Source: an uncultured Dialister sp. (GTDB lineage Bacteria > Bacillota > Negativicutes > Veillonellales > Dialisteraceae). Taken from it: a stretch of DNA of 64,000 nt. The DNA is taken from assembly GCA_900543165.1 (NCBI GenBank), contig UQQQ01000002.1:62001-126000 (forward strand), read 5' to 3'. Positions 53,191 to 61,565 of the stretch are shown in pieces (within the stretch, counting starts at the first letter, position 1; every line of letters begins with the position of its first letter). The notes under the pieces are model-generated. The model saw only the letters and a program-made list of their open reading frames with translations, was not told the DNA's origin and did not search any database. The translations under genes were made by a program, and so were the position numbers.

Positions 53191-53267
53191 GGGCCTATAG
53201 CTCAGTTGGTTAGAGCAGGCGGCTCATAACCGCCCCGTCCCAGGTTCGAGTCCTGGTGGGCCCACCA
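53191..53267 (+). tRNA. tRNA-Met (CAT anticodon)
   Basis: A 77-nt cloverleaf with encoded CCA: acceptor GGGCCTA / TGGGCCC, D-arm AGCTCAGTTGGTTAGAGC, anticodon loop CTCATAA (CAT), T-arm CCAGGTTCGAGTCCTGG. Base pair 1-72 is G-C, so it is not the initiator type. A tRNA-Ile2 whose CAT is later modified to lysidine cannot be fully excluded from sequence. Confidence 0.93.
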
Positions 53268-53272
53268 CAATG

Positions 53273-53314
53273 AACGTATCCGTGCTGATTTCAGTGATTT
53301 GGATACGTTTTTTT
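53273..53314 (+). terminator. Terminator of tRNA-Met
   Basis: AACGTATCC / GGATACGTT arms followed by a T-run. Confidence 0.85.
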
Positions 53315-53379
53315 GATAGAGAAATGGAATGGCTGCGGGATAGTCCTGTAGGGCAAGTCTTCTCTGAAAGGATTCAACT

Positions 53380-54060
53380 ATGAAATTGACGAACCGATTA
53401 CAGGCGGCGGCCGATCTGGTGCCTGTCTGTGAGAGTATGGCAGATATTGGTACAGACCATGGCTACCTTCCCATTTACCTTGTGCAAGAGGGGCGCGCAA
53501 GGCGGGCCATCGCCTGCGATGTGAATGACGGCCCTCTTACACGTGCCAGGGAGGATGTAATTTCTTCCGGATTTTCACGCCAGATCCTTTTGCGTCTGGG
53601 CGGAGGACTTGCACCGCTTGCCAAAGGAGAGGTGGACGGTGTCACCATCTGCGGGATGGGCGGCCTTTTGATGCGGGATATTCTCGCGGAGAATGAGGAA
53701 AAGGCGCAGGCGCTCTCATGGCTGGTGCTGCAACCGCAGGGGCATGTGGCGGAGCTCCGGCAGTTTCTTGGCAGGCATCATTTCCGCATTGAAAAAGAGG
53801 TGCTTTCACTGGATGGCGGGCAGCTGTATGAATTGATGCTCGTTCGTCCCGGCGAGATGAAGGAGCTTTCGATGCTGCAGGCAGAAATCGGTGCGACGGC
53901 GGCATATCGAAAGGATCCTCTTTTCAAGACGCATATCGAGCGGCTCATCCGGAGACGGCGCTTTGTGATCGAAGGGGCAAAGGATTCGAAGAGTGAGCGG
54001 CATCGCCTGTCCAGAGAAAAAGCACTGGAAGAAGTAAGCATATTGGAGGAACTCTTATGA
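53380..54060 (+). CDS. trmK: tRNA (adenine(22)-N1)-methyltransferase
   Basis: A 226-residue SAM-dependent methyltransferase of the TrmK (YqfN) family, making m1A22 in tRNAs. SAM motif I is MADIGTDHGYLPIYLV, followed by the acidic AIACDVNDGPL; the catalytic-region motif ICGMGGLLMRDIL and LVLQPQGH are characteristic. The C-terminal part is a coiled-coil-like helical domain. Overlaps the next gene by 4 bp; the trmK-Nif3-like pair is conserved in Firmicutes. Confidence 0.92.
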   Translation: MKLTNRLQAAADLVPVCESMADIGTDHGYLPIYLVQEGRARRAIACDVNDGPLTRAREDVISSGFSRQILLRLGGGLAPLAKGEVDGVTICGMGGLLMRDILAENEEKAQALSWLVLQPQGHVAELRQFLGRHHFRIEKEVLSLDGGQLYELMLVRPGEMKELSMLQAEIGATAAYRKDPLFKTHIERLIRRRRFVIEGAKDSKSERHRLSREKALEEVSILEELL

Positions 54061-55103
54061 AAGTCACAGGAAATGATTTGATCGGATGGATGGAGTCGTG
54101 GGCACCGAGAAGTCTTGCAGAGTCATGGGATCACCCGGGGCTTCAGGTGGGGGATCCTCGCCACAGGGTCACGAAGGTACTGATTTCCCTCGACCTCACG
54201 GAAGAGAATGTGGATCTTGCCGTACGTGAAGGTGCTGAGATGGTGATTTCCCACCATCCCTTTCTTTTCAAGGCCATCCGCGAGCTTGACCTTCGGACGT
54301 ACAAGGGGTGCGTGATCGAGAAGCTCGTGAAGCATGATATCCTGTCTTTTGCAGCTCACACGAATCTGGATACAGCCAAAGGCGGCGTGAATGATGCTCT
54401 GGCAGCTGCGCTCTCTCTTTCTGATACGGAAGGGCTGGTCTTTGAGCAGGAAACGAAAGAGAGGAAGCTTGCACTTTATGTGAAACCTGTCACTGCGAAG
54501 GTGCTCCGACATACGCTTTCAGAACTCTATGGGGATGCCGTAAATCATTTCTATCTTTTGGATGATGAGGATGATGCGACGGATGAGGCGAAGCTCGAAT
54601 GTAATGTACCCACCGCGCTGCTTGCTTCTGTCTTTGCAAAAGTACAGGAAATCTGTGGAGATGTTCACTATGATGTGTATACGCTGGAAAGCCACGGGTG
54701 CAAGGAGTACATGGGACGGATTGGAAATCTGCCTGCGCCCATGAGCGGGAAAGAAGCTCTCTCTTATATAAAGGTGAAGCTCGGTATTCCCGTGCTTCGT
54801 TATGCGGGAAATCCGAATGTCACCATTTCCCGCGTGGCTGTTCTGGGCGGTGCGGGAAGTGAATTTGCTGCGCTGGCCAAAGCGAAGGGGGCGGATCTCT
54901 ATCTGACGGGCGACCTCAAGTACCATGAAGCGCAGGATGCTTCCCGCCTCGGTCTTCTCATCGCGGATGGCGGCCATTTCTACACCGAGCGCGTCATCGT
55001 TCCTGCTTTGGCGAAACGCCTTCGGACGTATGCCGCAGAGCATGGCTGGGAGATCGAGGTCATCGAAGACAGCAGGGCAGAGGATATTTTCAGGGAAATG
55101 TAG
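54057..55103 (+). CDS. Nif3-like dinuclear metal centre protein (YqfO family)
   Basis: 348 residues. NIF3 fold with metal ligands in ISHHPFLFK and AAHTNLD near the N-terminus and LTGDLKYHE / DGGHFYTE near the C-terminus. Between them (about 130-230) lies the extra CutA/PII-like domain of the longer YqfO-type proteins. Often annotated as GTP cyclohydrolase I type 2, but the physiological role of most members is unknown. Translationally coupled to trmK (ATGA overlap), which suggests a tRNA-related or housekeeping context. Confidence 0.88.
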   Translation: MKVTGNDLIGWMESWAPRSLAESWDHPGLQVGDPRHRVTKVLISLDLTEENVDLAVREGAEMVISHHPFLFKAIRELDLRTYKGCVIEKLVKHDILSFAAHTNLDTAKGGVNDALAAALSLSDTEGLVFEQETKERKLALYVKPVTAKVLRHTLSELYGDAVNHFYLLDDEDDATDEAKLECNVPTALLASVFAKVQEICGDVHYDVYTLESHGCKEYMGRIGNLPAPMSGKEALSYIKVKLGIPVLRYAGNPNVTISRVAVLGGAGSEFAALAKAKGADLYLTGDLKYHEAQDASRLGLLIADGGHFYTERVIVPALAKRLRTYAAEHGWEIEVIEDSRAEDIFREM

Positions 55104-55329
55104 AAAAACGGGTTCGGGGTTCAGGGGTGTGGTGGCAGCTTCGCTGCAAAATATATATTCGCGGCGAAGCCACCACCTTCATTCCTAATTCCTCATTCGA
55201 GCAAAGATTTTTATTCATAATCAGTGGACGAAGCCGCCCTACGGGTTAACCCCGAATCCTGAACCTTAACCCTTGAACCCTTTCTCATCTTTCTCTTGAA
55301 AAAATTCCGTCTCCATGCTATACTGTAGC
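55104..55329. other. Intergenic repeat-derived spacer before rnpB
   Basis: Contains GGTTCGGGGTTCAGGG (about 55111), a GTGGTGGC/GCCACCAC inverted pair flanking a GCGGCGAAG core (about 55129-55178), and reverse R2 elements (TCCTCATTCGAGC, GCCGCCCTACGGGTTAACC). Opposed GAACC units lie at about 55260-55280. No gene. Confidence 0.5.
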
Positions 55330-55677
55330 ACGCGAGCAGGAAAGATGATTGCGGGCCGTAAGGCGTGAGGAAAGTCCGAGCTTCGCAGGGCAGGATGCCG
55401 GATAACGTCCGGCGGGAGTGATCCTAGGGAAAGTGCCATAGAAAAGGAAACCGCCACGCAAGTGGTAAGGGTGGAAAGGTGCGGTAAGAGCGCACCAGCA
55501 GTCGGGAGACCGGCTGGCTTGGTAAACCCCATCCGAAGCAAGACCGAATAGGGAAGGGTTGAGGTTGCCCGCTGACCTTCCGGGTTGCGTCGCTTGAGCA
55601 GTCGAGCAATCGGCTGACTAGACAGATAATCATCACCACGCAAGTGGGACAGAACTCGGCTTATTGAATGCTCGCTT
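55330..55677 (+). ncRNA. rnpB: RNase P RNA (class A)
   Basis: Catalytic RNA that removes tRNA 5' leaders. P1 forms between GCGAGCA (55332-55338) and TGCTCGC (55669-55675). Conserved blocks are in order: GAGGAAAGTCCGAGCTTC, GGGCAGGATGCC, GGAAAGTGCCATAGAAA, GTAAGAGCGCACCAGCAG, GAAGCAAGACCGAATAGGG, AGATAATCATCACC and ACAGAACTCGGCTTA. Length about 350 nt fits class A. Confidence 0.97.
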
Positions 55678-55687
55678 TGAAAGAAAT

Positions 55688-55718
55688 GACGCTGTGACAT
55701 GGTCACGGCGTCTTTTTT
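55688..55718 (+). terminator. Terminator of rnpB
   Basis: GACGCTGTGAC / GTCACGGCGTC arms, then six T. Confidence 0.92.
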
Positions 55719-55970
55719 GTTTGTCATTCGCGGCGAGGGGCTTACGCTTTCGCCACATGTGCCGCGCACTCCTCCGCTTTTCTCATCTGTCTTTCCTGCC
55801 GCCTGTGCCCTATCCGCCTCTACGGAGCATCTTCCCGGCAAGGGGGCTGACGATACGAGGTAAATCTGCTATCAAGAGACCTTCGGGCATCGCCTCATAT
55901 AATAATTGCGGCGAAGCCGCTACCAGAACCCAGAACCTTGAACCTTGAACCTAAAAATATTTTCCTATCC
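55719..55970. other. Intergenic repeat mosaic upstream of rpsB
   Basis: A reverse R4 block at 55724-55815 (inverse of 2265-2375), TATCAAGAGACCTTCGGGCA (55870-55889; near-identical to 361-380), and a cluster of GAACC units (55925-55952). No gene. Confidence 0.6.
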
Positions 55971-55972
55971 CC

Positions 55973-56001
55973 TTGCTTTCCCCTTTTTCTTTTGATAGAA
56001 T
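55973..56001 (+). promoter_or_regulatory. Promoter of rpsB-tsf
   Basis: TTGCTT (55973-55978), 17-bp spacer, TAGAAT (55996-56001). The ~125-nt leader could hold an S2 autoregulatory site (CTGC/GCAG hairpin around 56087-56104), but no family match is claimed. Confidence 0.7.
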
Positions 56002-56131
56002 AAATAACGCATGAGTACACATGTCTGTCGGACTCTGCATCTGTGCTTGCGGGAAAAATTTCATTTCACACATTCCCGAAGTGGCTGCAGGGGAGGAAGC
56101 AGACAGAGGTTAAAAACAGGAGGTTTTTATT

Positions 56132-56872
56132 ATGGCAGTTGTATCCATGAAACAGTTACTCGAAGCAGGCGTTCACTTTGGTCATCAGACCCGTCGTTGG
56201 AATCCGAAAATGGCACGTTTCATTTTCACGGAAAGAAACGGCATCTACATCATCGACCTGCAGAAGACTGTAAAGAAAGTAGAAGAAGCATACGCTTTCC
56301 TGCGTGAAGCCGCAGCTACCGGCGCTCCGATCCTTTTCGTCGGCACCAAGAAACAGGCGCAGAATTCCGTGAAGGAAGAAGCTACCCGTTGCAATCAGTT
56401 CTATGTCAATGAACGTTGGCTGGGCGGCATGCTCACCAATTTCCGTACCATTCAGACCCGTATCGCTCGTCTGAAAGAACTGGAAAAAATGTTTGAAGAA
56501 GGCACCACTGACCAGTATCCGAAGAAGGAAGTCATCCTGATGAAACGTGAACTGGAAAAACTGGAAAAGAACCTGGGCGGCATCAAAGATATGAAGAAGA
56601 TTCCGGGCGCACTCTTCATCATTGACTCCAAGAAAGAAGAAATCGCTATTGCCGAAGCTCACAAGCTGCACATTCCGGTTATCGCTACCGTTGATACCAA
56701 CTGCGATCCGGATGTTGTTGATTTCCCGATCCCGGCAAACGATGATGCTATCCGTGCTGTAAGACTGCTCGCTTCCAAGATGGCTGACGCTGTCCTCGAA
56801 GGCCGTCAGGGTCAGCAGGAAGCTGAAGCTGCTAAAGAAGCAGAAGCTGAAGAAGCTGCTGAACAGGAATAA
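56132..56872 (+). CDS. rpsB: 30S ribosomal protein S2
   Basis: 246 residues. Family landmarks: MKQLLEAGVHFGHQTRRWNP, ERNGIYIIDLQKT, NERWLGGMLTNFRTI, and PVIATVDTNCDPD. The C-terminus is an Ala/Glu-rich acidic tail. Start ATG 56132 follows AGGAGG. Heads the conserved translation/lipid series; an internal terminator separates it from tsf. Confidence 0.98.
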   Translation: MAVVSMKQLLEAGVHFGHQTRRWNPKMARFIFTERNGIYIIDLQKTVKKVEEAYAFLREAAATGAPILFVGTKKQAQNSVKEEATRCNQFYVNERWLGGMLTNFRTIQTRIARLKELEKMFEEGTTDQYPKKEVILMKRELEKLEKNLGGIKDMKKIPGALFIIDSKKEEIAIAEAHKLHIPVIATVDTNCDPDVVDFPIPANDDAIRAVRLLASKMADAVLEGRQGQQEAEAAKEAEAEEAAEQE

Positions 56873-56882
56873 TGGCTGTATA

Positions 56883-56928
56883 GGAAATTCGGCCTGCGCT
56901 TTGCGCAGGCTGGGGATTTCCTTTTTTT
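56883..56928 (+). terminator. Terminator/attenuator between rpsB and tsf
   Basis: GCCTGCGC / GCGCAGGC (56892-56899, 56903-56910) inside GGAAAT / ATTTCC, then seven T. It should lower tsf transcription relative to rpsB. Confidence 0.88.
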
Positions 56929-56976
56929 GAGAAATTTTTACAAACACCTTACTGTTTTATGATGGAGGTCATAAAG

Positions 56977-57855
56977 ATGGCAATTACCGCTAGCATGGTC
57001 AAAGATCTGCGTACAAAGACTGGCGCAGGCATGATGGACTGCAAAAAAGCACTCGTAGAAGCTGAAGGCGATATGGAAAAAGCAGTAGACATTCTCCGTG
57101 AAAAGGGACTGTCTCAGGCTGCAAAGAAAGCAAGCCGTGTAGCTGCTGAAGGTGCTGTCGTTTCCGCTATTTCCGCTGATGGCAAAGTCGGCACCATCGT
57201 AGAAGTCAACTGCGAAACCGACTTCGTAGGCAGCAATGATGACTTCAGAGCTCTGGCTACTCGCATCGCACAGCAGATCATCGCTGTGAATCCGGCTGAC
57301 GTAGAAGCTCTGCTTGCTTCTGATATGGACGGCAAGGCTGTCAAAGATCAGGTCACCGAAGCTGTAGCTAAGATCGGCGAAAACATTTCTGTTCGTCGTT
57401 TTGTTCGCTATGAAAGTGCAGAAGGCACTGTCCATAGCTACATCCACGGCGGCGGCAAGATCGGCGTTCTCGTCGAAATGAAGGGCGCAGACACTGAGCT
57501 CGGCAAAGATGTCGCTATGCAGGTCGCTGCAGCAAATCCTTCCTACCTTGATCGCACTCAGGTACCGCAGGCTGAAATCGAACATGAAAAAGAAGTTCTG
57601 GCTGTCGAAGCTAGAAATGAAGGCAAACCGGAAAAGATCATCGAGAAGATGGTTCTTGGCCGTATCAACAAGTACTACAAGGAAGTCTGCCTCGTAGATC
57701 AGGAATTCATTAAAGATGGCGATCTGACCATTGCAAAACTCCTGAAATCCAAGAATGCAGAAGTTGTTCGCTTTGCTCGTTTCCAGCTCGGCGAAGGCAT
57801 CGAAAAGAAACAGGACGATCTGGCTGCTGAAGTCGCTAAACAGCTGAATCAGTAA
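56977..57855 (+). CDS. tsf: Translation elongation factor Ts
   Basis: A 292-residue nucleotide-exchange factor for EF-Tu. N-terminal domain MAITASMVKDLRTKTGAGMMDCKKAL, then VEVNCETDFVGSNDDF, followed by the coiled-coil/dimerisation part. ATG 56977 is chosen since GGAGGT lies 7 bp upstream and the family starts here; an upstream in-frame ATG at 56959 precedes the ribosome binding site. Confidence 0.97.
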   Translation: MAITASMVKDLRTKTGAGMMDCKKALVEAEGDMEKAVDILREKGLSQAAKKASRVAAEGAVVSAISADGKVGTIVEVNCETDFVGSNDDFRALATRIAQQIIAVNPADVEALLASDMDGKAVKDQVTEAVAKIGENISVRRFVRYESAEGTVHSYIHGGGKIGVLVEMKGADTELGKDVAMQVAAANPSYLDRTQVPQAEIEHEKEVLAVEARNEGKPEKIIEKMVLGRINKYYKEVCLVDQEFIKDGDLTIAKLLKSKNAEVVRFARFQLGEGIEKKQDDLAAEVAKQLNQ

Positions 57856-57856
57856 T

Positions 57857-57908
57857 CCATAAAACAAGAATAAGAGAACATCATCTTTGGTGTTCTCTTA
57901 TTTTATGG
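57857..57908 (+). terminator. Terminator of tsf
   Basis: TAAGAGAACA / TGTTCTCTTA inner arms with outer CCATAAAA / TTTTATGG. The T-rich part is in the outer 3' arm, so the structure is near-symmetrical. Confidence 0.75.
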
Positions 57909-58028
57909 CCTTTTTCAGGGATTGGATGGGAGACTGGAAGTGAAGAAGTCAGATGTCTAAAGGCTAAAGTCTGTGGTCTCCGAGTCTCATCTCTCAAAAT
58001 TCTTATGGCAGCTATTTCTGAAATACTA

Positions 58029-58034
58029 TATAAT
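58029..58034 (+). promoter_or_regulatory. Likely -10 of the pyrH-frr unit
   Basis: TATAAT, 38 bp before the pyrH start. The matching -35 position (TGGCAG at 58006) is poor. Confidence 0.45.
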
Positions 58035-58071
58035 AATAAGGATGTATCACTGATTTTTACGGGGGTGTACA

Positions 58072-58800
58072 ATGGCAACAGAAAACAAGAAGTATAAGAG
58101 AGTCATGCTGAAATTGTCTGGCGAAGCGATGGCCAGCGACAAAGGCTTCGGTATCGACCCGGAGGTCGTATATCGACTGGCCGGCGAGATCAAGGAAGCC
58201 AGCGATGCCGGTATCGAGATCGCTGTCGTTGTAGGTGGCGGCAATATCTGGAGAGGGCTCAAGGGCAGTCAGGGCGGGATGGATCGTGCGTCGGCTGACT
58301 ACATGGGCATGCTCGCGACCGTCATCAATTCCGTCGCTCTGCAGGATGCGCTCGAAAAACTTGGCGTCTCCACCCGCGTACAGACGGCCATCGAAATGCA
58401 GCAGGTCGCAGAGCCTTACATCCGCCGCCGTGCGATCCGCCATCTTGAGAAGGGCAGAGTCGTGATTTTTGGCGCAGGTACGGGCAATCCTTATTTTACA
58501 ACGGATACCACGGCAGCTCTCCGCAGCGCAGAAATCGAAGCTGATATCATGCTGATGGCGAAGAAGCAGACCGATGGTGTATACGATGCGGATCCAAAGT
58601 TCCATCCCGAAGCAAAAATGTTCACTCATCTCACCTATGGTGAAGTGCTGCAGAAAGAGCTGGCTGTCATGGATAATACGGCCATCACCCTCTGCATGAA
58701 TAATGAAATTCCGATCAAAGTATTCAATATCGATGTTCCTGGCAACATTGTCAAGGCCTGCAAGGGAGATACCCTGGGCACATTAATCGAAGGGAAATAA
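58072..58800 (+). CDS. pyrH: Uridylate kinase (UMP kinase)
   Basis: A 242-residue amino-acid-kinase-fold enzyme phosphorylating UMP to UDP. Motifs: MLKLSGEAMA, VVVGGGNIWRG, ADYMGMLATVINS, VIFGAGTGNPYFTTDT, and MKKQTDGVYDADP-like AKKQTDGVYDADPK. Start ATG 58072 follows GGGGGTG. frr follows 2 bp after the stop, as in most bacteria. Confidence 0.97.
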   Translation: MATENKKYKRVMLKLSGEAMASDKGFGIDPEVVYRLAGEIKEASDAGIEIAVVVGGGNIWRGLKGSQGGMDRASADYMGMLATVINSVALQDALEKLGVSTRVQTAIEMQQVAEPYIRRRAIRHLEKGRVVIFGAGTGNPYFTTDTTAALRSAEIEADIMLMAKKQTDGVYDADPKFHPEAKMFTHLTYGEVLQKELAVMDNTAITLCMNNEIPIKVFNIDVPGNIVKACKGDTLGTLIEGK

Positions 58801-58802
58801 TC

Positions 58803-59360
58803 ATGTACGAAGAAGAACTGAAGAAACTGTCTGACAAGATGGATAAATCCATCGTTGCACTCAAGAATGAATTCACCAGCATCCGTACAGGTCAGGCGAA
58901 TGCCAGCCTGCTCGATCGTGTATTTGTCGACTATTACGGCAGCCGTACTCCGGTGACGCAGGTCGCTTCTGTCACTGTACCGGAAGCTCGTCTGCTCGTT
59001 GTTCAGCCATGGGACAAGGGCCTTCTGAAAGATATCGAAAAAGCCATCCTGCAGTCTGACCTCGGCCTCGTACCGATGAATGATGGCAACCTGATCCGCA
59101 TGGCTATCCCACAGCTGACCGAAGACCGCCGCAAGGAGCTCGTCAAGGTCGTCAATAAGAAAGCGGAAGAGGGCAAGGTCGCTATCAGAAATATCCGTCG
59201 TGATGGGAATGATTTCCTGAAAAAGGAAGCAAAGAACAGCGATGTTTCCAAGGATGTCATCAAAGAAACCGAAGATAAAGTCCAGAAGCTGACCGACAAG
59301 AAAATCAAAGAGCTGGAAGCTGCCACGGAAAAGAAAATTAAAGAGATCATGTCTGTATGA
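58803..59360 (+). CDS. frr: Ribosome recycling factor
   Basis: 185 residues of typical RRF: LKNEFTSIRTGQANASLLD, VDYYGSRTPVTQVASV, and a C-terminal three-helix bundle (VRNIRRDGND-like VAIRNIRRDGNDFLKK). Splits post-termination ribosomes with EF-G. Stop overlaps the next small gene by 4 bp. Confidence 0.97.
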   Translation: MYEEELKKLSDKMDKSIVALKNEFTSIRTGQANASLLDRVFVDYYGSRTPVTQVASVTVPEARLLVVQPWDKGLLKDIEKAILQSDLGLVPMNDGNLIRMAIPQLTEDRRKELVKVVNKKAEEGKVAIRNIRRDGNDFLKKEAKNSDVSKDVIKETEDKVQKLTDKKIKELEAATEKKIKEIMSV

Positions 59361-59578
59361 ATGAGGATGTTCTTTTTGCAGGACAGCCTTTCACCGAAAA
59401 ACTGAGACAGTGTGTAGAGAAATCGTATCCGAGTGGTACGATTTCTTTCACTCATGGGCGGGAAGAGCAGCTCGAAAAGGGCGTGCTTTACCTTGTCCGT
59501 TCCGGAGAAAAGGCCGTCGTCATGCCGCGAATGAAGTATAGTGAGAGTGTGGAAGAGGCTGCGATGCATCTAGGGTGA
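59357..59578 (+). CDS. Small hypothetical protein coupled to frr
   Basis: 73 residues; not recognised. Soluble, with KSYPSGTISFTHGREEQLEK and YLVRSGEKAVVMPRM; no membrane segment or cysteine pair (one Cys). Its ATG overlaps the frr stop (ATGA), the usual sign of coupling, and its codon use resembles its neighbours. No independent ribosome binding site of note. It may be a real small protein of this lineage, but evidence is limited to frame, coupling and composition. Confidence 0.55.
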   Translation: MNEDVLFAGQPFTEKLRQCVEKSYPSGTISFTHGREEQLEKGVLYLVRSGEKAVVMPRMKYSESVEEAAMHLG

Positions 59579-59597
59579 ATGATGCATGGGTTCAGGA

Positions 59598-59784
59598 TTA
59601 GCCCGTGGGCGTGAAGCCGTTTGATTGCGGGTGAAAAGCTTCGCTTGAATGAAAAATTAGAAATGAGAAATGGTGGTGCGGCGCATAAAAATCAGAAGCG
59701 CCGAGGAGCATAAATAAGGCGATGCCAGAAGATGGCATGTAAGTCACCAGTCACCAGTCACCAGTCACTCCTAATCCCTAATCC
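59598..59784 (+). repeat. R2 module followed by R3 tail (clearest copy)
   Basis: R2 (59598-59738): TTAGCCCGTGGGCGTG, TTGATTGCGGGTGAAAAGCT, TTGAATGAAAAATTAGAAAT, GGTGGTGCGGCGCATAAAAA, AAGCGCCGAGGAGCATAAAT, AAGGCGATGCC. R3 (59741-59784): four AGTCACC-like units followed by two CTAATCC units. It fills the spacer between the 73-residue gene and uppS. Confidence 0.75.
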
Positions 59785-59829
59785 ATAGCTACTCATCCCT
59801 ACTTGTTTTTTATACGGGAGATTCCATTT

Positions 59830-60555
59830 ATGTCTGATAAAAAATCATTTCCTGAGCATGTGGCCATCATTCTGGACGGGAATGGCCGCTGGGCGAAAGA
59901 GAGAGGAAGAGAGAGAACCTATGGTCATCAGGTCGGCGCGGCGAATGTGAAGACCATCGTCCGCGCGGCAGGTCATATGGGAGTGAAAGTGCTGACGCTC
60001 TATGCATTCTCCACAGAGAACTGGAAGCGTCCGCCTATCGAAGTCCGTTTCCTGATGAAGCTTTTCAAGAGCTACCTGATCAGTCAGCTGCGCGAGCTGG
60101 TGGGGGATAATGTGCAGGTACACATCGTGGGCGAACCGTCAGCATTGTCGGATGATCTTCGCAAGGAGATCGCTGCCTGCGAAAAAGACACAGCGAAGTG
60201 TGATGGCATGATCTTGAATGTGGCCATCAACTATGGCGGACGCTTGGAGATCGTGCAGGCGGTGCAGCAGATCGCGCGCGAAGTCAAGAGCGGCGCTCTT
60301 GATGCGGAATCTATCACGGAAGAAACGATTTCTGCCCATCTCTATCCGTCGGATGCTCAAGATGTAGATCTCATGATCCGTACAGGCGGAGAGTCGCGCA
60401 TTTCGAATTTCCTTCTCTGGCAGATCTCCTATGGCGAGCTGTACTTCACGCCAGTCCTGTGGCCGGACTTCACCGAGGAGGAGCTTTCGAATGCGATCGA
60501 TTGGTTTACCGGAAGAGACCGTCGCTTCGGCGGGCTCACGGAGGATAAAAAATGA
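59830..60555 (+). CDS. uppS: Isoprenyl transferase (undecaprenyl diphosphate synthase)
   Basis: A 241-residue cis-prenyltransferase making the C55 carrier lipid for peptidoglycan. Motifs: VAIILDGNGRWAKERG (catalytic Asp and Asn/Arg), TLYAFSTENWKRP, NVAINYGGRLEIV, and the C-terminal DLMIRTGGESRISNFLLWQ...ELYFTPVLWPDF. ATG 59830 follows GGGAG at 59815-59819; TTG 59803 upstream is an unlikely start. Overlaps cdsA by 4 bp. Confidence 0.96.
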   Translation: MSDKKSFPEHVAIILDGNGRWAKERGRERTYGHQVGAANVKTIVRAAGHMGVKVLTLYAFSTENWKRPPIEVRFLMKLFKSYLISQLRELVGDNVQVHIVGEPSALSDDLRKEIAACEKDTAKCDGMILNVAINYGGRLEIVQAVQQIAREVKSGALDAESITEETISAHLYPSDAQDVDLMIRTGGESRISNFLLWQISYGELYFTPVLWPDFTEEELSNAIDWFTGRDRRFGGLTEDKK

Positions 60556-61361
60556 AAGTGCGTGTGATCACAGCGATCATTGGTATCATCGCTGTCCTTG
60601 GGCTGGTGTACTTGGGAGGTTGGTTTCTGACGGGAGCCATTTTCCTTGTCTCCTTGCTGGCCCTTCTTGAATATGATAAGATGCTGAAACATTTCGGTGT
60701 CCACATCTATCTGAAAGCCACAGCCATTGCCACCGCCGTCATGGTACTGGCATCCGGTTTTTATTCGCTGAAAGCCTTTCTGGCTGCGATTTTTCTAGCC
60801 TTTGTGCTTCTTCTCTACCTGATCCTTGGCATTAAGAAGGAAAATATGACCGGGCTTATTTATTCCGCTTTCGGTGCTGTCTATTTTGGCGTGGGCTTCG
60901 GCAGCCTCGCGCTCCTTCGCGGCAGTCATGAGCTGCTCTCTCCGACGGCAGTTTCCATCGAGCCGGGAATTTTCCTCATTCTTCTCGCACTCATTTGTAC
61001 ATGGGCGAGTGATTCTTTCGCTTACCTGACGGGGAAGGCCTGCGGTCATCATAAGATGGCACCGCACATCAGCCCGAATAAAACGGTCGAAGGTCTTGCC
61101 GGTGGCGCAGTCGGCTGCGTCATCCTGGGGGTCCTTGTTTCCTTCTGTGCGGGTTTTGATCTTTTGGAAGGATGCATCCTTTCCGTCATGGCGGGCATCA
61201 TGGCTCCCATGGGGGATCTCTTCGAGTCCTACGTGAAGCGTGCCTGTGATATCAAAGACTCTGGAAATATTCTTCCGGGGCATGGCGGGATGATGGACCG
61301 TTTCGACAGCCTTCTCTTCGTAGCCCCGAGCCTTGTCGCAGTGCTGGCGCTGCTTCGCTAA
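60552..61361 (+). CDS. cdsA: Phosphatidate cytidylyltransferase
   Basis: A 269-residue integral membrane enzyme making CDP-diacylglycerol from phosphatidate and CTP. About seven to eight membrane segments. The signature falls near the C-terminus: DSFAYLTGKACGHHKMAPHI, SPNKTVEGLAGG and SYVKRACDIKDSGNILPGHG with GMMDRFDS. Coupled to uppS; both serve envelope lipid synthesis. Confidence 0.95.
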   Translation: MKVRVITAIIGIIAVLGLVYLGGWFLTGAIFLVSLLALLEYDKMLKHFGVHIYLKATAIATAVMVLASGFYSLKAFLAAIFLAFVLLLYLILGIKKENMTGLIYSAFGAVYFGVGFGSLALLRGSHELLSPTAVSIEPGIFLILLALICTWASDSFAYLTGKACGHHKMAPHISPNKTVEGLAGGAVGCVILGVLVSFCAGFDLLEGCILSVMAGIMAPMGDLFESYVKRACDIKDSGNILPGHGGMMDRFDSLLFVAPSLVAVLALLR

Positions 61362-61419
61362 CATGCGAAATGAGAAATGAAGGGGCAGCGTTTCATATCA
61401 TAAAAACGCCGCATTACTT

Positions 61420-61471
61420 TAGGAAATACTGATTAAGGAAACACTGATAACGATTGAATCAGCGTTTCCTT
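61420..61471. repeat. R1 element, compound short form
   Basis: AGGAAATACTGATT at 61421, directly followed by a second left end AAGGAAACACTGAT (61436-61449), then the right arm CGATTGAATCAGCGTTTCC plus TT (61451-61471). It looks like one end inserted or duplicated inside another. Confidence 0.75.
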
Positions 61472-61565
61472 ATAGTCGTATGCATGATCAAGCTATGAAC
61501 ATTTGATTTCTAATCCCTAATCCATGGCTAGCCAGTCATTCATTCGTTTCGAAAGGAGTACATTC

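Noticed and set aside
59741..59784. CRISPR-like short repeats
   Set aside because: The AGTCACC units are adjacent without unique spacers of constant length and no cas genes are present.
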